A stretch of 64,000 nt of DNA from Apirhabdus apintestini (GCA_033977085.1 CP138906.1:1364001-1428000); one strand, 5' to 3'; shown: positions 11,089 through 22,694, counted from the first letter of the stretch. Translations and numbers: made by a program. The notes: a model not told the origin generated them from the sequence alone.

Positions 11089-13542
11089 GTGTCTTTAATG
11101 TTACCTACTCAAGCCACAAAGCTCGGCAAGCGCTCACGCTCTCGTTCTAAACGACGTATCGCCACTACGATGACAGCGATTGCCGTACTCTGTAACGCTA
11201 TTTCATTATCTGCCGCAGGGGCGGAAGAGGTGATTTTTGACGAGGCGGCGCTGCGGGCGCAGGGCATTGATCCTGAACTGGCCAAACAATTTCGTCTGGG
11301 CGCAACTTTTCTCGCCGGTAAAAATATGGTGATGCTTTCAGTCAATGGAGCAAAGCGCGGGAAATACAGCGCGCTTTTCAATCACGAGGGGCAGCTTTGT
11401 CCCGACGCCGGTCTGCTGCGCCGTGCGGGTTTAAAGGTACCGCCAGGCGTACCGAAAGAGGGTAAAGCGGCGGATGTATGTTTTGACCTTCGGGAGGTAT
11501 GGCCCCAGTTTACGCTGGAACCGGACCCTTCTACCGGAACACTAAATATTATCGTTCCTCAGGAAGCATTAGATCCAGAAGCAGATACCGTAGAGTGGCA
11601 GCACGGCGGAGCTGCAGGGCTTTTGAATTATAACGCGCAATATATGGCCAGCCGGAGCACCGGCAGCGATACGCGCTACTGGCAAATTCAGTCTGAGGCC
11701 GGCTTTAACGTAGGGGACTGGGCGGTGCGCAGTAACCAAAACGTGTATCACTTTGGCGAGGAAACCCGGGCTGATTATCAGAACGTGATGGCGCAGCGTA
11801 CGTTTCAAAAATTGAAGAGTACGTTGCAGGTTGGGCAAATCCCTCTGACCGGTGGAATGTTTGGCGTAGGTCAGGTTATCGGGTTTCAAATGACGCCTGA
11901 GCAAGCGTTATATAAAAGTAGCGGTGCGGCTATTGTCTCTGGCGTTGCAGATACGCCTTCAGTGGTTACGATCCGCCAGTTAGGTATACCCGTCTGGCAC
12001 ACTACGGTGCCGGCCGGGCCATTCTCGCTCAGTGGGTTCTCGCTCCTGAATACGCGTACGGATCTGGAAGTTACGGTTAGCGGCAGTAACGGCGAGCAGC
12101 AGGTGTTTATTGTCCCTGCCTCGGCGTATTTGCGTGAAGGTGCAACCGTATCCCCGGGCGTGACGTGGGGCGTTGGGCGCTACGATCAGACCGGAATTGA
12201 TAGTCACCCTACAGTAGGCGTAGTTTCCGGAGGCATTCAGGCGGCTAAACGCGTAGCGATACAAGCAGGTGGCCTATGGTCGGATAATTATCAGGCAGGG
12301 GCGGTAGGCGTTAATACCAATTTCCCTGGAAGATGAATATGGTCTTCCAGTACACCCAGTCTGTGGCATCTTCACCTTCGCAGCAGGGCGGGCTGAGCTC
12401 ACTCTCTTTGACCCAACCATTTGGGGATAATCTGAGCGTTAATCTCAACGGTAGCCACCAGGATAACGGGTACCGTGAGTTTAGTGAAACACTAGTTCGC
12501 AGCAATGACGATAGCCGAAATCGCGACCAATACGGTGCGAGCGTTAGCTGGACGCATGAAGTCCTGGGCGGCTTTAATCTATCCTGGTCCAGAAGTACTC
12601 AGACGCGAGGCGATGCAGTGAGCTGGGTGCAATTGGGGTGGGGCCGCCAGATTGGACGCGTGAACCTCAACGTGAACGCGTCACGCAGCAGCGGCAACTA
12701 TGATGGGAAACATGAGGACCGGCTTTACATTACGGCACAGTTGCCGCTTGGCGATCGAGGTTCCATTAGTTCCTATATGAATCGCAATGCAGGAAAAGAT
12801 CGCTATGGCGTTCGTCTCGATCAGTCCCTGAGCCGTGATCGTAACTGGAGCCTGGCGGTAGACCGCGATAATCAGCGTAAAACTAACGCGATGACCGGTA
12901 CTTTCAGTGCCGTTACGCCATGGACTAACCTCAACGGTAGCGCTTCCGGGGATTCAGATAATTATCGCAGCCTGTCGAGCTCAGGCCAGCGGTGGAATGG
13001 TGATTCACGCACATGGTATCACAATGACGCCTTATCGGGTGCGCGACACCTTTGGGATTGCACGAGTTGGGAATAAAGGCGGCGTTCGGCTTGATACGCC
13101 GTCTGGGCCGGTGTGGACTGACAGGAATGGCTATGCCGTATTGCCTGAGCTTGGCGCCTGGCAGACATCGACCATTGAAGTTGATACCCGCAGCCTGGGG
13201 TACCGCTCGGATGTGGTCAACGGCGTGCAGGAAATAGGCATGGCGCGCGGTGCGGTTGGGCGCGTTGACTTTGGTCTTGTTTCTACGCGACGCGTATTGA
13301 TTACGCTCAAAGGCAGCAGCGGGCAGGCGCTGCCTGCCGGTACGGCAGTGTATGGCGATGATGATACATTTCTGACCGTGGTGAGTGAGGATGGCAGTGT
13401 GTTCCTGCCAGATGCGCATCCGGGAATGCGTTTAAATGTAGACGTAAAATCGGCACCCTGTAGCGTAACGCTGGATACACTCCCGGAAGCAGTTCCGGAA
13501 GAGACATTATTATATGAAGAGATGAATGCGGTATGCCGCTGA
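11089..13542 (+). CDS. Outer-membrane fimbrial usher, cluster 1 (two frameshifts)
   Basis: PapC/FimD-family usher that forms the secretion pore. A long arginine-rich leader and signal peptide (ending SLSAAGAEE) precede the N-terminal chaperone-binding domain (VIFDEAALRAQGID...). The beta-barrel has typical alternating repeats (VPAGPFSLSGFSLLNTRTDLEVTVSGSNG is the plug/barrel motif). The C-terminal domain has DTFGIARVGNKGGVRLDTPSG and ends MNAVCR. I chose GTG 11089 since GGGAGA lies 6 bases upstream; ATG 11098 is possible. Breaks near 12333 (one T restores NFPWKMNMV) and 12980. Total near 820 residues, usual for ushers. Confidence 0.88.
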
Positions 13543-13559
13543 TAAAAGGAGCCGGCAAA

Positions 13560-14144
13560 GTGAGGAATATAACAACTGCATGGTTACGCGCTATAGCAAA
13601 AGGGGAATGTTGATGGGGGAATGCTGGCATTTGCTCACGCAGCGCCGCCGGCAGCGCCTGATGTCACTATCCCAACGTGTAATCTTCAGAGTGGGCAAAC
13701 GGTTGTTGATTTTGGCGCCCACACCCGAGCCCAGGTTTCCAGCGTTCAGGGAGGAATGTCGCCCGGTGAGCGTCAAATTACCGTGACGGCAGTGTGCTCG
13801 GTAAGTCAGGTTTTGAAATTGCGTTTTGCAGGGGCGCAGCGCAATGGCCAATTTGCCTTTGGTGCCGCAGGATATCAAAAAGTCATGGTTATGAGCGCGC
13901 AGGTGGACGGCCAACCCGTAATGCTGGCGCTGCAGAAAAAGGTGCAGAGAGTCTGGGTGAATCCCAGACCTCGCTGACGCTAGAGCCGCAGGATGTTTTG
14001 GTACCAGTAAAAAACGGGGAACCGGTTACAGGGCGGCAGCTAATGGTTATCGTGGCGGTCATGCCGGTATTACATGATGAAGAGACGCGACCGGCAGCGC
14101 GCACGCAAACGGCGGAGTGGCTGCGGCTGGAGCTGGTGCGATAA
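13560..14144 (+). CDS. Minor fimbrial subunit-like protein (frameshifted)
   Basis: Probable start GTG 13560, giving a signal peptide (MRNITTAWLRAIAK...MLAFAHAAP) after two one-base repairs near 13600-13618. The mature part is a single pilin-like domain with the paired cysteines of fimbrial subunits (VTIPTCNLQSGQ and VTAVCSVSQ). A third break lies near 13950, after which the frame ends RTQTAEWLRLELVR at 14144. It lies 17 bp after the usher. It may be a tip or adaptor subunit; sequence alone does not say which. Confidence 0.65.
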
Positions 14145-14199
14145 CGTTGAACCTGGAACCGGTGATTCTGAACAAAATCTGGCCATTAAGGAAAAGAAG

Positions 14200-14898
14200 A
14201 TGAACGCAGTACGCTATACGCTGATTGCCATGCTGACAATGTTGCCTGGCGCTGTACTGGCGTCGGAAACGCTGGATATTAAAATTGTGACCACAATGGT
14301 TCCTGTCGCCTGTACCCCCGTCGTTGAACAAAATGGCACCTTTAATTATGGGACTATAAAAGCGAGCAGTATTGATACTGCCGACTACACGGTATTGCCG
14401 GTGAAAACACTGGGGTTCAGTATTCGCTGTGACTCCGCGGCGAAAGTTGCGCTTCGCGGTGTGGATGCGCGCGCGGGTACCCTGGTCAGACCGGTAGGGA
14501 AAACCATGAACGATCCAGCCCATACGGTGATTAATAATTCGTCGTGGATGTTCGGATTAGGGAAAAGCGGTAGTAGTAATATTGGCGGCTATCGGATGTG
14601 GATCGATACACCCTCAGTGAAGCTTGACGGTGTTTCAGCGGAAAATGCGTTAATGACGCAGGCAGCGCCGACGGCATCTTCGACGTGGACCGTGCCACAG
14701 CTTGGCGCCGCGCTTATAACCAGTCCGCTGAATATCTATTATAGCTGGAGCCTTTCACCCACAGCGGTGCCGGCGGCGTTTAAAACTATGACGGGGACAT
14801 TATCCGTACAGGCAGCGGTAAATAAAGGCGCTGCTTTGGATCTCCGCCAGCCGGTTGAGTTTGATGGATTAGCAACTATAGAGTTGTATTATATTTAG
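14200..14898 (+). CDS. DUF1120 fimbrial protein 1
   Basis: A 232-residue secreted protein with signal peptide MNAVRYTLIAMLTMLPGAVLA. The start ATG 14200 follows AAGGAAAAG. The mature protein has the DUF1120 pattern seen in E. coli YhcF: an N-terminal VPVACTPVV with Cys, FNYGTIKAS, a second Cys in FSIRCDS, and C-terminal GTLSVQAAVNK...ELYYI. DUF1120 proteins are found next to chaperone-usher genes and are thought to be fimbrial subunits. It is intact and about 350 bp upstream of a paralogue. Confidence 0.8.
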   Translation: MNAVRYTLIAMLTMLPGAVLASETLDIKIVTTMVPVACTPVVEQNGTFNYGTIKASSIDTADYTVLPVKTLGFSIRCDSAAKVALRGVDARAGTLVRPVGKTMNDPAHTVINNSSWMFGLGKSGSSNIGGYRMWIDTPSVKLDGVSAENALMTQAAPTASSTWTVPQLGAALITSPLNIYYSWSLSPTAVPAAFKTMTGTLSVQAAVNKGAALDLRQPVEFDGLATIELYYI

Positions 14899-15252
14899 CA
14901 TTATTTTCTCATAATAAGAAAGAGCTTATTTGGGTAGGTGAAAAATCTGGAATGACATAAATGAGTTCCTCACTGCTTTTAATTGTCAGATCAGGATGGT
15001 TTAATAATAACGTTATTAGTTGTTGAATATATTTTTATGACGGTGAATTGTTTAAACGCTGACATAAAATAAAATGGATTTTAATTTTCTTAGATTGCGA
15101 TATTAATACCCGCTTCTTTAGAGAAAGTGATATCGATATCGTAATGAAGAACGTGCCATATGCTCATAGGCATATGTCGCAAAATGGTCTAATTAGCAGA
15201 CCTCCCACCAAGGAAAGCGCCAGACTGGCGCGGTGATTAAGGATATAGATTT
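14899..15252. other. Intergenic between the two DUF1120 genes
   Basis: 354 bp, AT-rich, without a gene. The length suggests the second DUF1120 gene has its own promoter; the segment CATATGCTCATAGGCATATG near 15158-15177 is a dyad that could be an operator or a leader hairpin. No function can be assigned. Confidence 0.4.
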
Positions 15253-15954
15253 ATGAAAATGGCAAAACACATTCTGGCTGCATCTCTTTTAGCCGTAGTT
15301 GGCGGGCAGGCGATGGCTGCTGATAGCGTTGATGTCAAAGTTATTGGTACAATTGTTCCGGCTGCCTGTACCCCGACGCTGGACGGCGGTGCGGTCGTTG
15401 ATTATGGTACTATCAAAGCCTCTACGCTGGCAGCCGATGATTTCACCGTTCTGCCTGTGAAAAGCATTCCGTTTAGCATTACCTGTGATGCGCCTGCAAA
15501 AGCCTCATTCCACGGTATTGATGCTCAGAGCGATAGCGTTGTAAAACCGATCGGCAAGCAGTTCTCAAATCCGACTAAAACCGTTATTAGTGCTTCAACG
15601 TCCATGAGCGGGCTGGGCCTGACGGATGAAAATGCGAAAATTGGTGCTTATACCATGTGGATGGCGCCGGGTTCAGTATCGCTGGACGGCAGCACCGATG
15701 CGGTAGACTCGCTGTATAGTAATTCTGTGCCAACTCAGGCAACCGTATGGTCTAAAGCTGACACTAACGGTGCGGTAATTGGTACCAATAAATATTATAC
15801 CTGGGCGAAAGCCGGTGAGCTCGTTCCTGTAGCCTTTACGACGATGAAGGGCGAACTTTCTGTACAGGCTGCTATCAATAAAGCTTCAGAACTGGATTTA
15901 ACCAAAGCAGTTCATCTGAATGGTCAGACGACGCTGGAAATTTATTACCTGTAA
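15253..15954 (+). CDS. DUF1120 fimbrial protein 2
   Basis: A 233-residue intact paralogue of the previous gene: VPAACTPTL, VDYGTIKAS, FSITCDAPAK and KGELSVQAAINKASELDL...EIYYL align position by position. The signal peptide is MKMAKHILAASLLAVVGGQAMA, preceded by AAGGA. It has its own 350-bp leader and a strong terminator 22 bp after the stop, so it may be the abundantly made major subunit of the cluster (inference). Confidence 0.82.
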   Translation: MKMAKHILAASLLAVVGGQAMAADSVDVKVIGTIVPAACTPTLDGGAVVDYGTIKASTLAADDFTVLPVKSIPFSITCDAPAKASFHGIDAQSDSVVKPIGKQFSNPTKTVISASTSMSGLGLTDENAKIGAYTMWMAPGSVSLDGSTDAVDSLYSNSVPTQATVWSKADTNGAVIGTNKYYTWAKAGELVPVAFTTMKGELSVQAAINKASELDLTKAVHLNGQTTLEIYYL

Positions 15955-15976
15955 TTTCTGTATGACCGATACAGCG

Positions 15977-16000
15977 GGGCGCTTACAGGCGCCCTTTTTT
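15977..16000 (+). terminator. Rho-independent terminator after the DUF1120 gene
   Basis: GGGCGC and GCGCCC form a 6-bp GC stem with a 6-base loop, followed directly by six T residues (15995-16000). It closes fimbrial cluster 1. Confidence 0.85.
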
Positions 16001-16944
16001 ATGCAAGAAGAGGGCGATAGCGCTGCCCTAACGTCAACCAGGTTTATCTTGATTATCGATTACATACCTCACCCCCGCGCCATCTGCACCACTTCACTAA
16101 GATTAACGATTGTTTTTTGGGTTTAAACGAGACTTAAGCCATTAATCCATCCTCGCAATAGAACTATTCCACTAATGGCGCGACAGCGCGGTTGAATAAT
16201 CCAAGAGTTATCTGACGTATTTAATGATTAGCAAGTTGTCAGGGTGTCGGCTGCGGCCCATTGAGCAGGGTGATATGGCAGGAGGTTCATTAATGAATAA
16301 CTGCTATTGGTATGAATATATATAGATAGTTAAAGTTTTTTTATTAAGTGCTCAGGTTCTTATTAGGTGTGGAGGGCTGTAAATAAACATCCAGAATATG
16401 TAAATCAGGCTCATTTTCTACGTCATTCTTATCCGTTGATGAGATGCCTGTAATACAGGCGCAAGTGAAAATTTATAGCTTGAAGTATAATTTTTGTGCC
16501 AATCACTTTTACTTTTTATCTCTGCGGATTTATCAGCATGAAATGATTGCTCTTATATTTTATTGCGCCTTTTTTACGGAATGTTAGTTATTCATGAAAT
16601 ATTAAATAGGCTATTTTTATTATATGGATAGGTAATAACTATTAAACTTTGGAGAGGTAAAATACGTGGTCATTTAAAGTGGGAATTATATCAACAAAAT
16701 CGCAACTATAAATCATAACTCATTGATTTTTAATTTATTTAAATATAAGAATATTCATCTTTGATTTATGAGAATTATCTTATTAGGATATCCCCATACT
16801 TAGTTCTGCTAACGGTATCTATAACTATCAAAATGACTGCTTATTCATTTTGGAAGTGATGCTTTATGCCTGGCTGGCTAAGAAAATGGAATTTATCAAT
16901 GACGGTAAATAGTGAACCTTCAATATTTCAAGGGACTAAAGAAG
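16001..16944. other. Long AT-rich leader before the second fimbrial cluster
   Basis: About 940 bp without a credible gene, AT-rich like the leader of cluster 1. It ends at the major pilin start. I looked for paired inverted repeats that could bound a fim-type invertible switch and did not find any. Confidence 0.5.
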
Positions 16945-17508
16945 ATGAAAAAATCAATCGTGTCGCTCTCTCTAATGGCAGCATTGGCAATGACAGGTAT
17001 GTCTGCACAAGCGGCCTCTACCGGAACAGTAACGTTCAATGGTGAATTAACGGATACCACCTGCGATGTCGATATTAACGGGCAGGGTACCGATGCTGCT
17101 ATTGCGCTGCCGGTAGTTAGCGTGAATGAACTGACGACTGCTGGAAACACCACCGGGCGCACGAGCTTTGTTTTCAATCTAACAAACTGCACCGTTGCCA
17201 GCGGTGGTATGTCTAAAGTCGCTGCTTTTTTCCAGCCGGGAGAGAGCGTTGATTTAAGCAGTGGCCGCCTGAAAAACACCATGACCGGTGGCGCTACCAA
17301 TGTTGATTTACAGCTCCTGGATGCTTCGGGTGGTTATAAAACAATCAAAGTTGGGGATTCTGCGCAAACAACAGATATGGCATTTGTAGATATTAATCAG
17401 GTTGATGGTTCAGCCCAGCTGCCTTATGCCGTGGAATACTATGCCAATGGTAAAACGACAGCCGGTAAAGTTACCAGCAGCGTCGTATATAACCTTCAGT
17501 ATAAATAA
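16945..17508 (+). CDS. Type-1-like major fimbrial subunit
   Basis: A 187-residue pilin. The start is ATG 16945, which begins the signal peptide MKKSIVSLSLMAALAMTGMSAQA; the mature chain starts near ASTGTVTFNGELTDTTC. The two cysteines expected in pilins lie in TDTTCDVDING and FNLTNCTVASG. The C-terminal strand ends GKVTSSVVYNLQYK with the penultimate Tyr typical of donor-strand subunits. Intact. First gene of cluster 2, 50 bp before its chaperone. Confidence 0.9.
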   Translation: MKKSIVSLSLMAALAMTGMSAQAASTGTVTFNGELTDTTCDVDINGQGTDAAIALPVVSVNELTTAGNTTGRTSFVFNLTNCTVASGGMSKVAAFFQPGESVDLSSGRLKNTMTGGATNVDLQLLDASGGYKTIKVGDSAQTTDMAFVDINQVDGSAQLPYAVEYYANGKTTAGKVTSSVVYNLQYK

Positions 17509-17558
17509 ACTCAAGATAATAAAAATAACCCAGGGTAACCCGGGTTTCAGGAGGAATT

Positions 17559-18286
17559 ATGTTTTTCAAAAGCCTGCAGAGCGTATTACGTTATAGCGTG
17601 TTTGCTTATATTCTGGCATCTGCGCCTACGCAGGCTAGTATTATTATTAGTGGTACACGCGTAGTATATGCCGGAAATGAAAAAGAAGTTACCGTGAAGT
17701 TATCCAATAGCGGGAAAGCGCCGGTATTAGCCCAAAGCTGGATAGACACAGGTGATGTGGACGCGAAACCAGAAAAAATTAATACGCCGTTTATCCTGAC
17801 TCCGCCTATTAATCGAATTAATGCCGGTAAAAGCCAAACGCTTCGTTTGAGTTACACGGGTGTTCCAGCGCTGCCAGAAGATAAGGAATCGGTTTATTGG
17901 CTGAATGTATTAGAAATTCCGCCGGTGAATAAGAATGCGGCTCCTAATCGATTACAGGTAGCTTTTCGTACGCGAATTAAATTGTTTTATCGCCCGGCAG
18001 CATTGGCTGATAGTGAAAAAGCTATCACCGCTGCGGAAAAAATTAAATGGAAAAAAGTGGGGAATACATTAATAGCAGAAAACGCATCGCCCTATTATGT
18101 CTCTCTTGTTTCTATTTCTCTTCAGAAAAACGGGCAAAGCACGCTGCTGGAGGGGAAATGGTTGCGCCTTACGGAAAATATGAATTTAAACTTAAAGATA
18201 ATTCAGCAATACAAAGCGGAGCCCGAATTGTTTATGAATATATTAATGATTGGGGAGCTATAAAAACCGTTCAGGCCAGTCTGTAG
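17559..18286 (+). CDS. PapD-like fimbrial chaperone, cluster 2 (one frameshift)
   Basis: ATG 17559 follows a good AGGAGG. Signal peptide ends LASAPTQA; mature part starts SIIISGTRVVYAGNEKEVTVKLSN. The family signature YWLNVLEIPPVNK is present, followed by LQVAFRTRIKLFYRP. A base is missing in the G/A run near 18155, after which the frame continues MVAPYGKYEFKLKDNSAIQ to the stop at 18286. The periplasmic chaperone would serve the pilins of this cluster. Confidence 0.88.
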
Positions 18287-18368
18287 CGCAGCTTTAATTA
18301 ATACCATAACGTAAACAAGGACTGTTTCATTATGCGCTGCTTTTTCCGTTATTCGTTACTTTCTTTAA

Positions 18369-19562
18369 GGAAGGTGCGAACAAGTCCCTGATATGAGATC
18401 ATGTTTGTCATCTGGAGCCATGGAACAGGGTTCATCATGAGTCATCAACTTACCTTCGCCGACAGTGAATTCAGCAGTAAGCGCCGTCAGACCAGAAAAG
18501 AGATTTTCTTGTCCCGCATGGAGCAGATTCTGCCATGGCAAAACATGGTGGAAGTCATCGAGCCGTTTTACCCCAAGGCTGGTAATGGCCGGCGACCTTA
18601 TCCGCTGGAAACCATGCTACGCATTCACTGCATGCAGCATTGGTACAACCTGAGCGATGGCGCGATGGAAGATGCTCTGTACGAAATCGCCTCCATGCGT
18701 CTGTTTGCCCGGTTATCCCTGGATAGCGCCTTGCCGGACCGCACCACCATCATGAATTTCCGCCACCTGCTGGAGCAGCATCAACTGGCCCGCCAATTGT
18801 TCAAGACCATCAATCGCTGGCTGGCCGAAGCAGGCGTCATGATGACTCAAGGCACCTTGGTCGATGCCACCATCATTGAGGCACCCAGCTCGACCAAGAA
18901 CAAAGAGCAGCAACGCGATCCGGAGATGCATCAGACCAAGAAAGGCAATCAGTGGCACTTTGGCATGAAGGCCCACATTGGTGTCGATGCCAAGAGTGGC
19001 CTGACCCACAGCCTGGTCACCACCGCGGCCAACGAGCATGACCTCAATCAGCTGGGTAATCTGCTGCATGGAGAGGAGCAATTTGTCTCAGCCGATGCCG
19101 GCTACCAAGGGGCGCCACAGCGCGAGGAGCTGGCCGAGGTGGATGTGGACTGGCTGATCGCCGAGCGTCCCGGCAGGGTAAAAACCTTGAAGCAGCATCC
19201 GCGCAAGAACAAAACGGCCATCAACATCGAATACATGAAAGCCAGCATCCGTGCCGGGTGGAGCACCCGTTTCGCATCATCAAGCGGCAGTTCGGCTTCG
19301 TGAAAGCCAGATACAAGGGGCTGCTGAAAAACGATAACCAACTGGCGATGTTATTCACGCTGGCCAACCTGTTTCGGGCGGACCAAATGATACGTCAGTG
19401 GGAGAGATCTCACTAAAAACTGGGGATAACGCCTTAAATGGCGAAGAAACGGTCTAAATAGGCTGATTCAAGGCATTTACGGGAGAAAAAATCGGCTCAA
19501 ACATGAAGAAATGAAATGACTGAGTCAGCCGAGAAGAATTTCCCCGCTTATTCGCACCTTCC
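18369..19562 (+). mobile_element. IS5
   Basis: Inverted repeats begin GGAAGGTGCGAA at both ends, the IS5 terminal sequence. The target duplication is TTAA (18365-18368 and 19563-19566), matching the IS5 YTAR target rule. The transposase is nearly identical to E. coli IS5 as I remember it. Length is 1194 bp, one less than the 1195 bp of IS5, and the missing base explains the frameshift in its transposase. Confidence 0.96.
18401..19416 (+). CDS. IS5 transposase (one frameshift)
   Basis: DDE transposase of the IS4/IS5 superfamily (DUF772 N-terminal part, FADSEFSSKRRQTRKEIF; catalytic DATIIEAPSS; HIGVDAKSGL; and AMLFTLANLFRADQMIRQW at the end). The codons for RARVEHPFR near 19256 lack one C (GCCGGG instead of GCCCGGG), so the last 60 residues are out of frame. 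With that base the gene encodes 338 residues, the IS5 length. An alternative start is ATG 18437. Confidence 0.93.
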
Positions 19563-22142
19563 TTAAGTATCGCTGGTGCTATGTTGCCTTCTTTTCAGGC
19601 GCTGGCGCAAACTCTGGAGCCGGTGCAGCCCGTATCAGATGGAATAGATACAGGTGAACATGCGCCGGCAGTAGATGGCGACGACCAAACTGTAAGCTTT
19701 GATACTTCATTTCTTAATGTTTCCGGCGAAAGCGCCGTTGATTTAACGCGCTTTGCCCATTCCGGTTCAGCGCTGCCTGGCGTCTGGCCGACCGATATTT
19801 ATGTCAATGATGAATTGATAACGCACCAGCCGGTGACATTTGTTGAAACGTCGGACAGGGGCGTTGAACCCTGTCTGTCGCTGGAAATTTTGAAGAAGAT
19901 TCGCTTTAACCCTACGCAGCTTCCTCCTTCTTATGGCGAAGCTTTGCGTACCGAGCAGGCCTGTTACTCGCTGCAACGTTTGGTACCTCAGGCGCATCTT
20001 ACTTATGACTCCGGCATTCAGCGGCTGGACATCAGTATTCCGCAGGCGATGATGAATAATACCGCACGCGGTTATGTCAGCCCGGAATTATGGGATAGCG
20101 GTATTCCTGCGCTGCTGCTTGGCTATAGCATGAACACCTACACAATGCGGGCGCGTAAAAATGTTTCTCGCTCAGGCTATTTAGGGTTGAACGGCGGGGT
20201 AAATATCGGCGGCTGGTATTTTCGTCATGATGGTAACTATAACTGGCAGCAGAATTCCGGTGGTCAGTATCAAAGCCTCAACAATTATGTGCAGCGAGAT
20301 ATTCCTGCGATTAAAGGTCGCATTCGGTTAGGTGAGGCGAACACGCGGGGTATGCTATTTGATACGCTGCCGTTTCGCGGTGTCGAACTGGTCAGCGATG
20401 AGCGCATGCAGCCGCAATCGCGTCGCGGTTACGCTCCTGATATTCGCGGTATTGCGCGCACAAATGCCCGGGTAACAATCCGGCAAAGCGATCGCGTAAT
20501 ATACGAAACGACGGTGTCGCCCGGGGCATTCGTTATTAACGATCTTTATCCCACCGGCTACGGTGGAAATCTGGAAGTTATTGTGACCGAGGCGGATGGA
20601 TCGTCGCAAAGCTTTTTGGTTCCCTATGCTTCAGTCACACAGCTACTGCGTCCCGGCGCGCACCACTATGATTTTGTACTGGGGCAGTTTAACGATCCGT
20701 CACTGCACTTTCGCCCTGAAGCTGTATCAGTTAACGTATCAGCGCGGGTTAACCAATACTCTGACCGGATACGGTGGTGTTCAGAGTGCCGGAAACGATT
20801 ACAACGCCGTTCAGGCCGGGCTGGCTGTGAGTACGGCTTTTGGGGCGATTTCAGCCGATATCACGCAAGCAAAGGTGGATCTGCAATCATCACGGATGAC
20901 CGGTCAGAGCTATCAGCTTAGTTACAGTAAATATCTGCCCGTTACAAATAGTAACCTGACCATCGCGGCCTATCGGTTTTCTACTTCAGGCTATTTTGAT
21001 TACCTGGCCGCGATGCGTTCGCTGGATGAAGTGCGCCGTGGCCGCGATGTGAATGGCGTCTGGCGCCCGAAAAACCGTTTTAATATCACCATGAATCAGG
21101 GGCTGCCAGGCAACGGTGGACAAGTCTATTTAACCGGCTATACCCGGGATTACTGGAATAACGGCAGCGCCGATTTACAGTACCAGGTAGGGTATAGCAA
21201 TAGCTGGAAGAATATTAGCTACAGCCTTAGCGTTGGTCGCGTGCGGACTATTAACGGCAGAATGGAAAGCAGCGGTTCACTCAATTTTACGATACCGTTT
21301 GGTGGGCGTTATTCGCCCACGTTGAACGTAAGTCTTAATCGCGATGGGGGCGGAAATAACGGTGAGCAACTCGGCGTTTCCGGAACCTTCGGTGACGATA
21401 ATCAATATAACTATGGCATGACAGCGATGCGCTATGGGCGCGATGCCGGCAACAGCGTTGCGCTAAATGGCGGCTGGCGCTCGCCCTATACGCACTTTAC
21501 TGCAACCTATGGCGCAGGAAAGGGATATCAAAATACCTCCCTCAATGCGTCAGGGACAGTACTGGCCTGGCCGTGGGGTATTACAGGAACGCCCTATACC
21601 GGAGATACCTTTGCTATTGTCGAGGCGAAAGGCGCTTCAGGCGCTAAAGTCAGCGGTTATTCCGGCGTAAGGATAGACCCTGGGGACACGCCGCAGTGCC
21701 CTATCTTAACCCTTATGAGATGAATGAAATTACGCTCGATCCGCGCGGGTTAGGCGATAACGTGGAACTTGAGAATACCAGTGAAAAAATCGCGCCTTAT
21801 GCGGGTGCGGTTGGAAAAGTGGTATTTAAAACTCACCGGGAATTCCCCTATTGATTAGCGCGCGCCTTGCGTCAGGTGAACCTGTGCCCTTTGGCGCCGG
21901 AGTATATGACGATAAAAATACGAATATAGGCAGCGTCGGGCAGGCCGGGCAGGCCTATGCTCGGGTCGATAAAGAAGAAGGAACGCTGACGGTGCAGTGG
22001 GGAGCCGCTGCGCAGGAGCAGTGCCACATTCGTTATTCCGTTCTTCAGCAGCTTGCTGCCGGTAATGGCGATACGAAGAACTTTATTCATCTCGAATCCC
22101 TATGCCTGTAGGTTTAACGAATTAAGAATATAAGGATGTTCA

Positions 22143-22666
22143 ATGAAAACAATGAGCAAATACGTTGGCGCGCTGTTGGGAATAATGAGCTTTGGCGCCT
22201 CGGCGGTCAGCCCGGTATGCTGGATTTTTCGGCGAAAATTACCTCTGCTACCTGTTCAGTAGACGTCAACGGCTTAACCCATGCCACGGTCGATTTGCCC
22301 AATATCTCTACGTCGTCTCTCACTGCAAAAGGCATGACGGCGGGAGCCACCTCGTTTGTGATTAACGTTACGCAGTGCGCCGATGTCGCCGATGGCGCGT
22401 TATCGGTAGTTGTGTCTAAAGATAAAGCGGTAAGCGGGCCGGAGATAGCCGCGACGGGCAGCGCCACGAACGTTGCGTTTGGCATCAGAAAGGGTAATCA
22501 ACCGCAGCTATTCAACGATCCCGCTGGTTCGCAAACGTATCCTATTACTCTAAGTGCAGGTAAAGGCAGCGTACAGGATCTGGCGGTTTATTATTTGGCG
22601 ACGGCTACGCCGGTCAGTCCGGGCACGCTTAGCGCCGTGATGACCGTTACCCTGAAATATAACTGA
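22143..22666 (+). CDS. Minor fimbrial subunit, cluster 2 (one frameshift)
   Basis: Starts at ATG 22143 with signal peptide MKTMSKYVGALLGIMSFGASA. An indel near 22215 joins it to LDFSAKITSATCSVDVNG, the mature start of a pilin with cysteines in ATCSV and VTQCADV. Ends LSAVMTVTLKYN with the usual Tyr-containing last strand. About 175 residues. It lies 31 bp after the usher and 28 bp before the adhesin. Confidence 0.82.
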
Positions 22667-22694
22667 CCGTTTTGTGGACAAAAGAGAGGCACCT

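Larger units (their letters stand above)
18332..22111 (+). pseudogene. Fimbrial usher of cluster 2, interrupted by IS5
   Basis: The usher gene starts at ATG 18332 and is cut after codon 12 by IS5. Removing the element and one TTAA duplication joins MRCFFRYSLLSL in frame to SIAGAMLPSFQALAQ, a complete signal peptide. After the element the frame is open for the N-terminal domain (FDTSFLNVSGESAVDLTRF, WPTDIYVNDELI), the barrel and plug (SPGAFVINDLYPTGYGG) and the C-terminal domain. Further one-base breaks lie near 20725, 21678 and 21855; the latter two are cured by one C each. The insertion is real and should block export of the usher, and so fimbria assembly, unless it excises precisely. Confidence 0.9.

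Noticed and set aside
16001..16944. An invertible promoter switch before the second pilin gene.
   Set aside because: No pair of inverted repeats with suitable spacing and no recombinase gene nearby.
18332..19580. IS5 as the promoter donor for the usher.
   Set aside because: IS5 can activate neighbouring genes, but here it splits the signal peptide, so transcription from it would not give an exportable usher.
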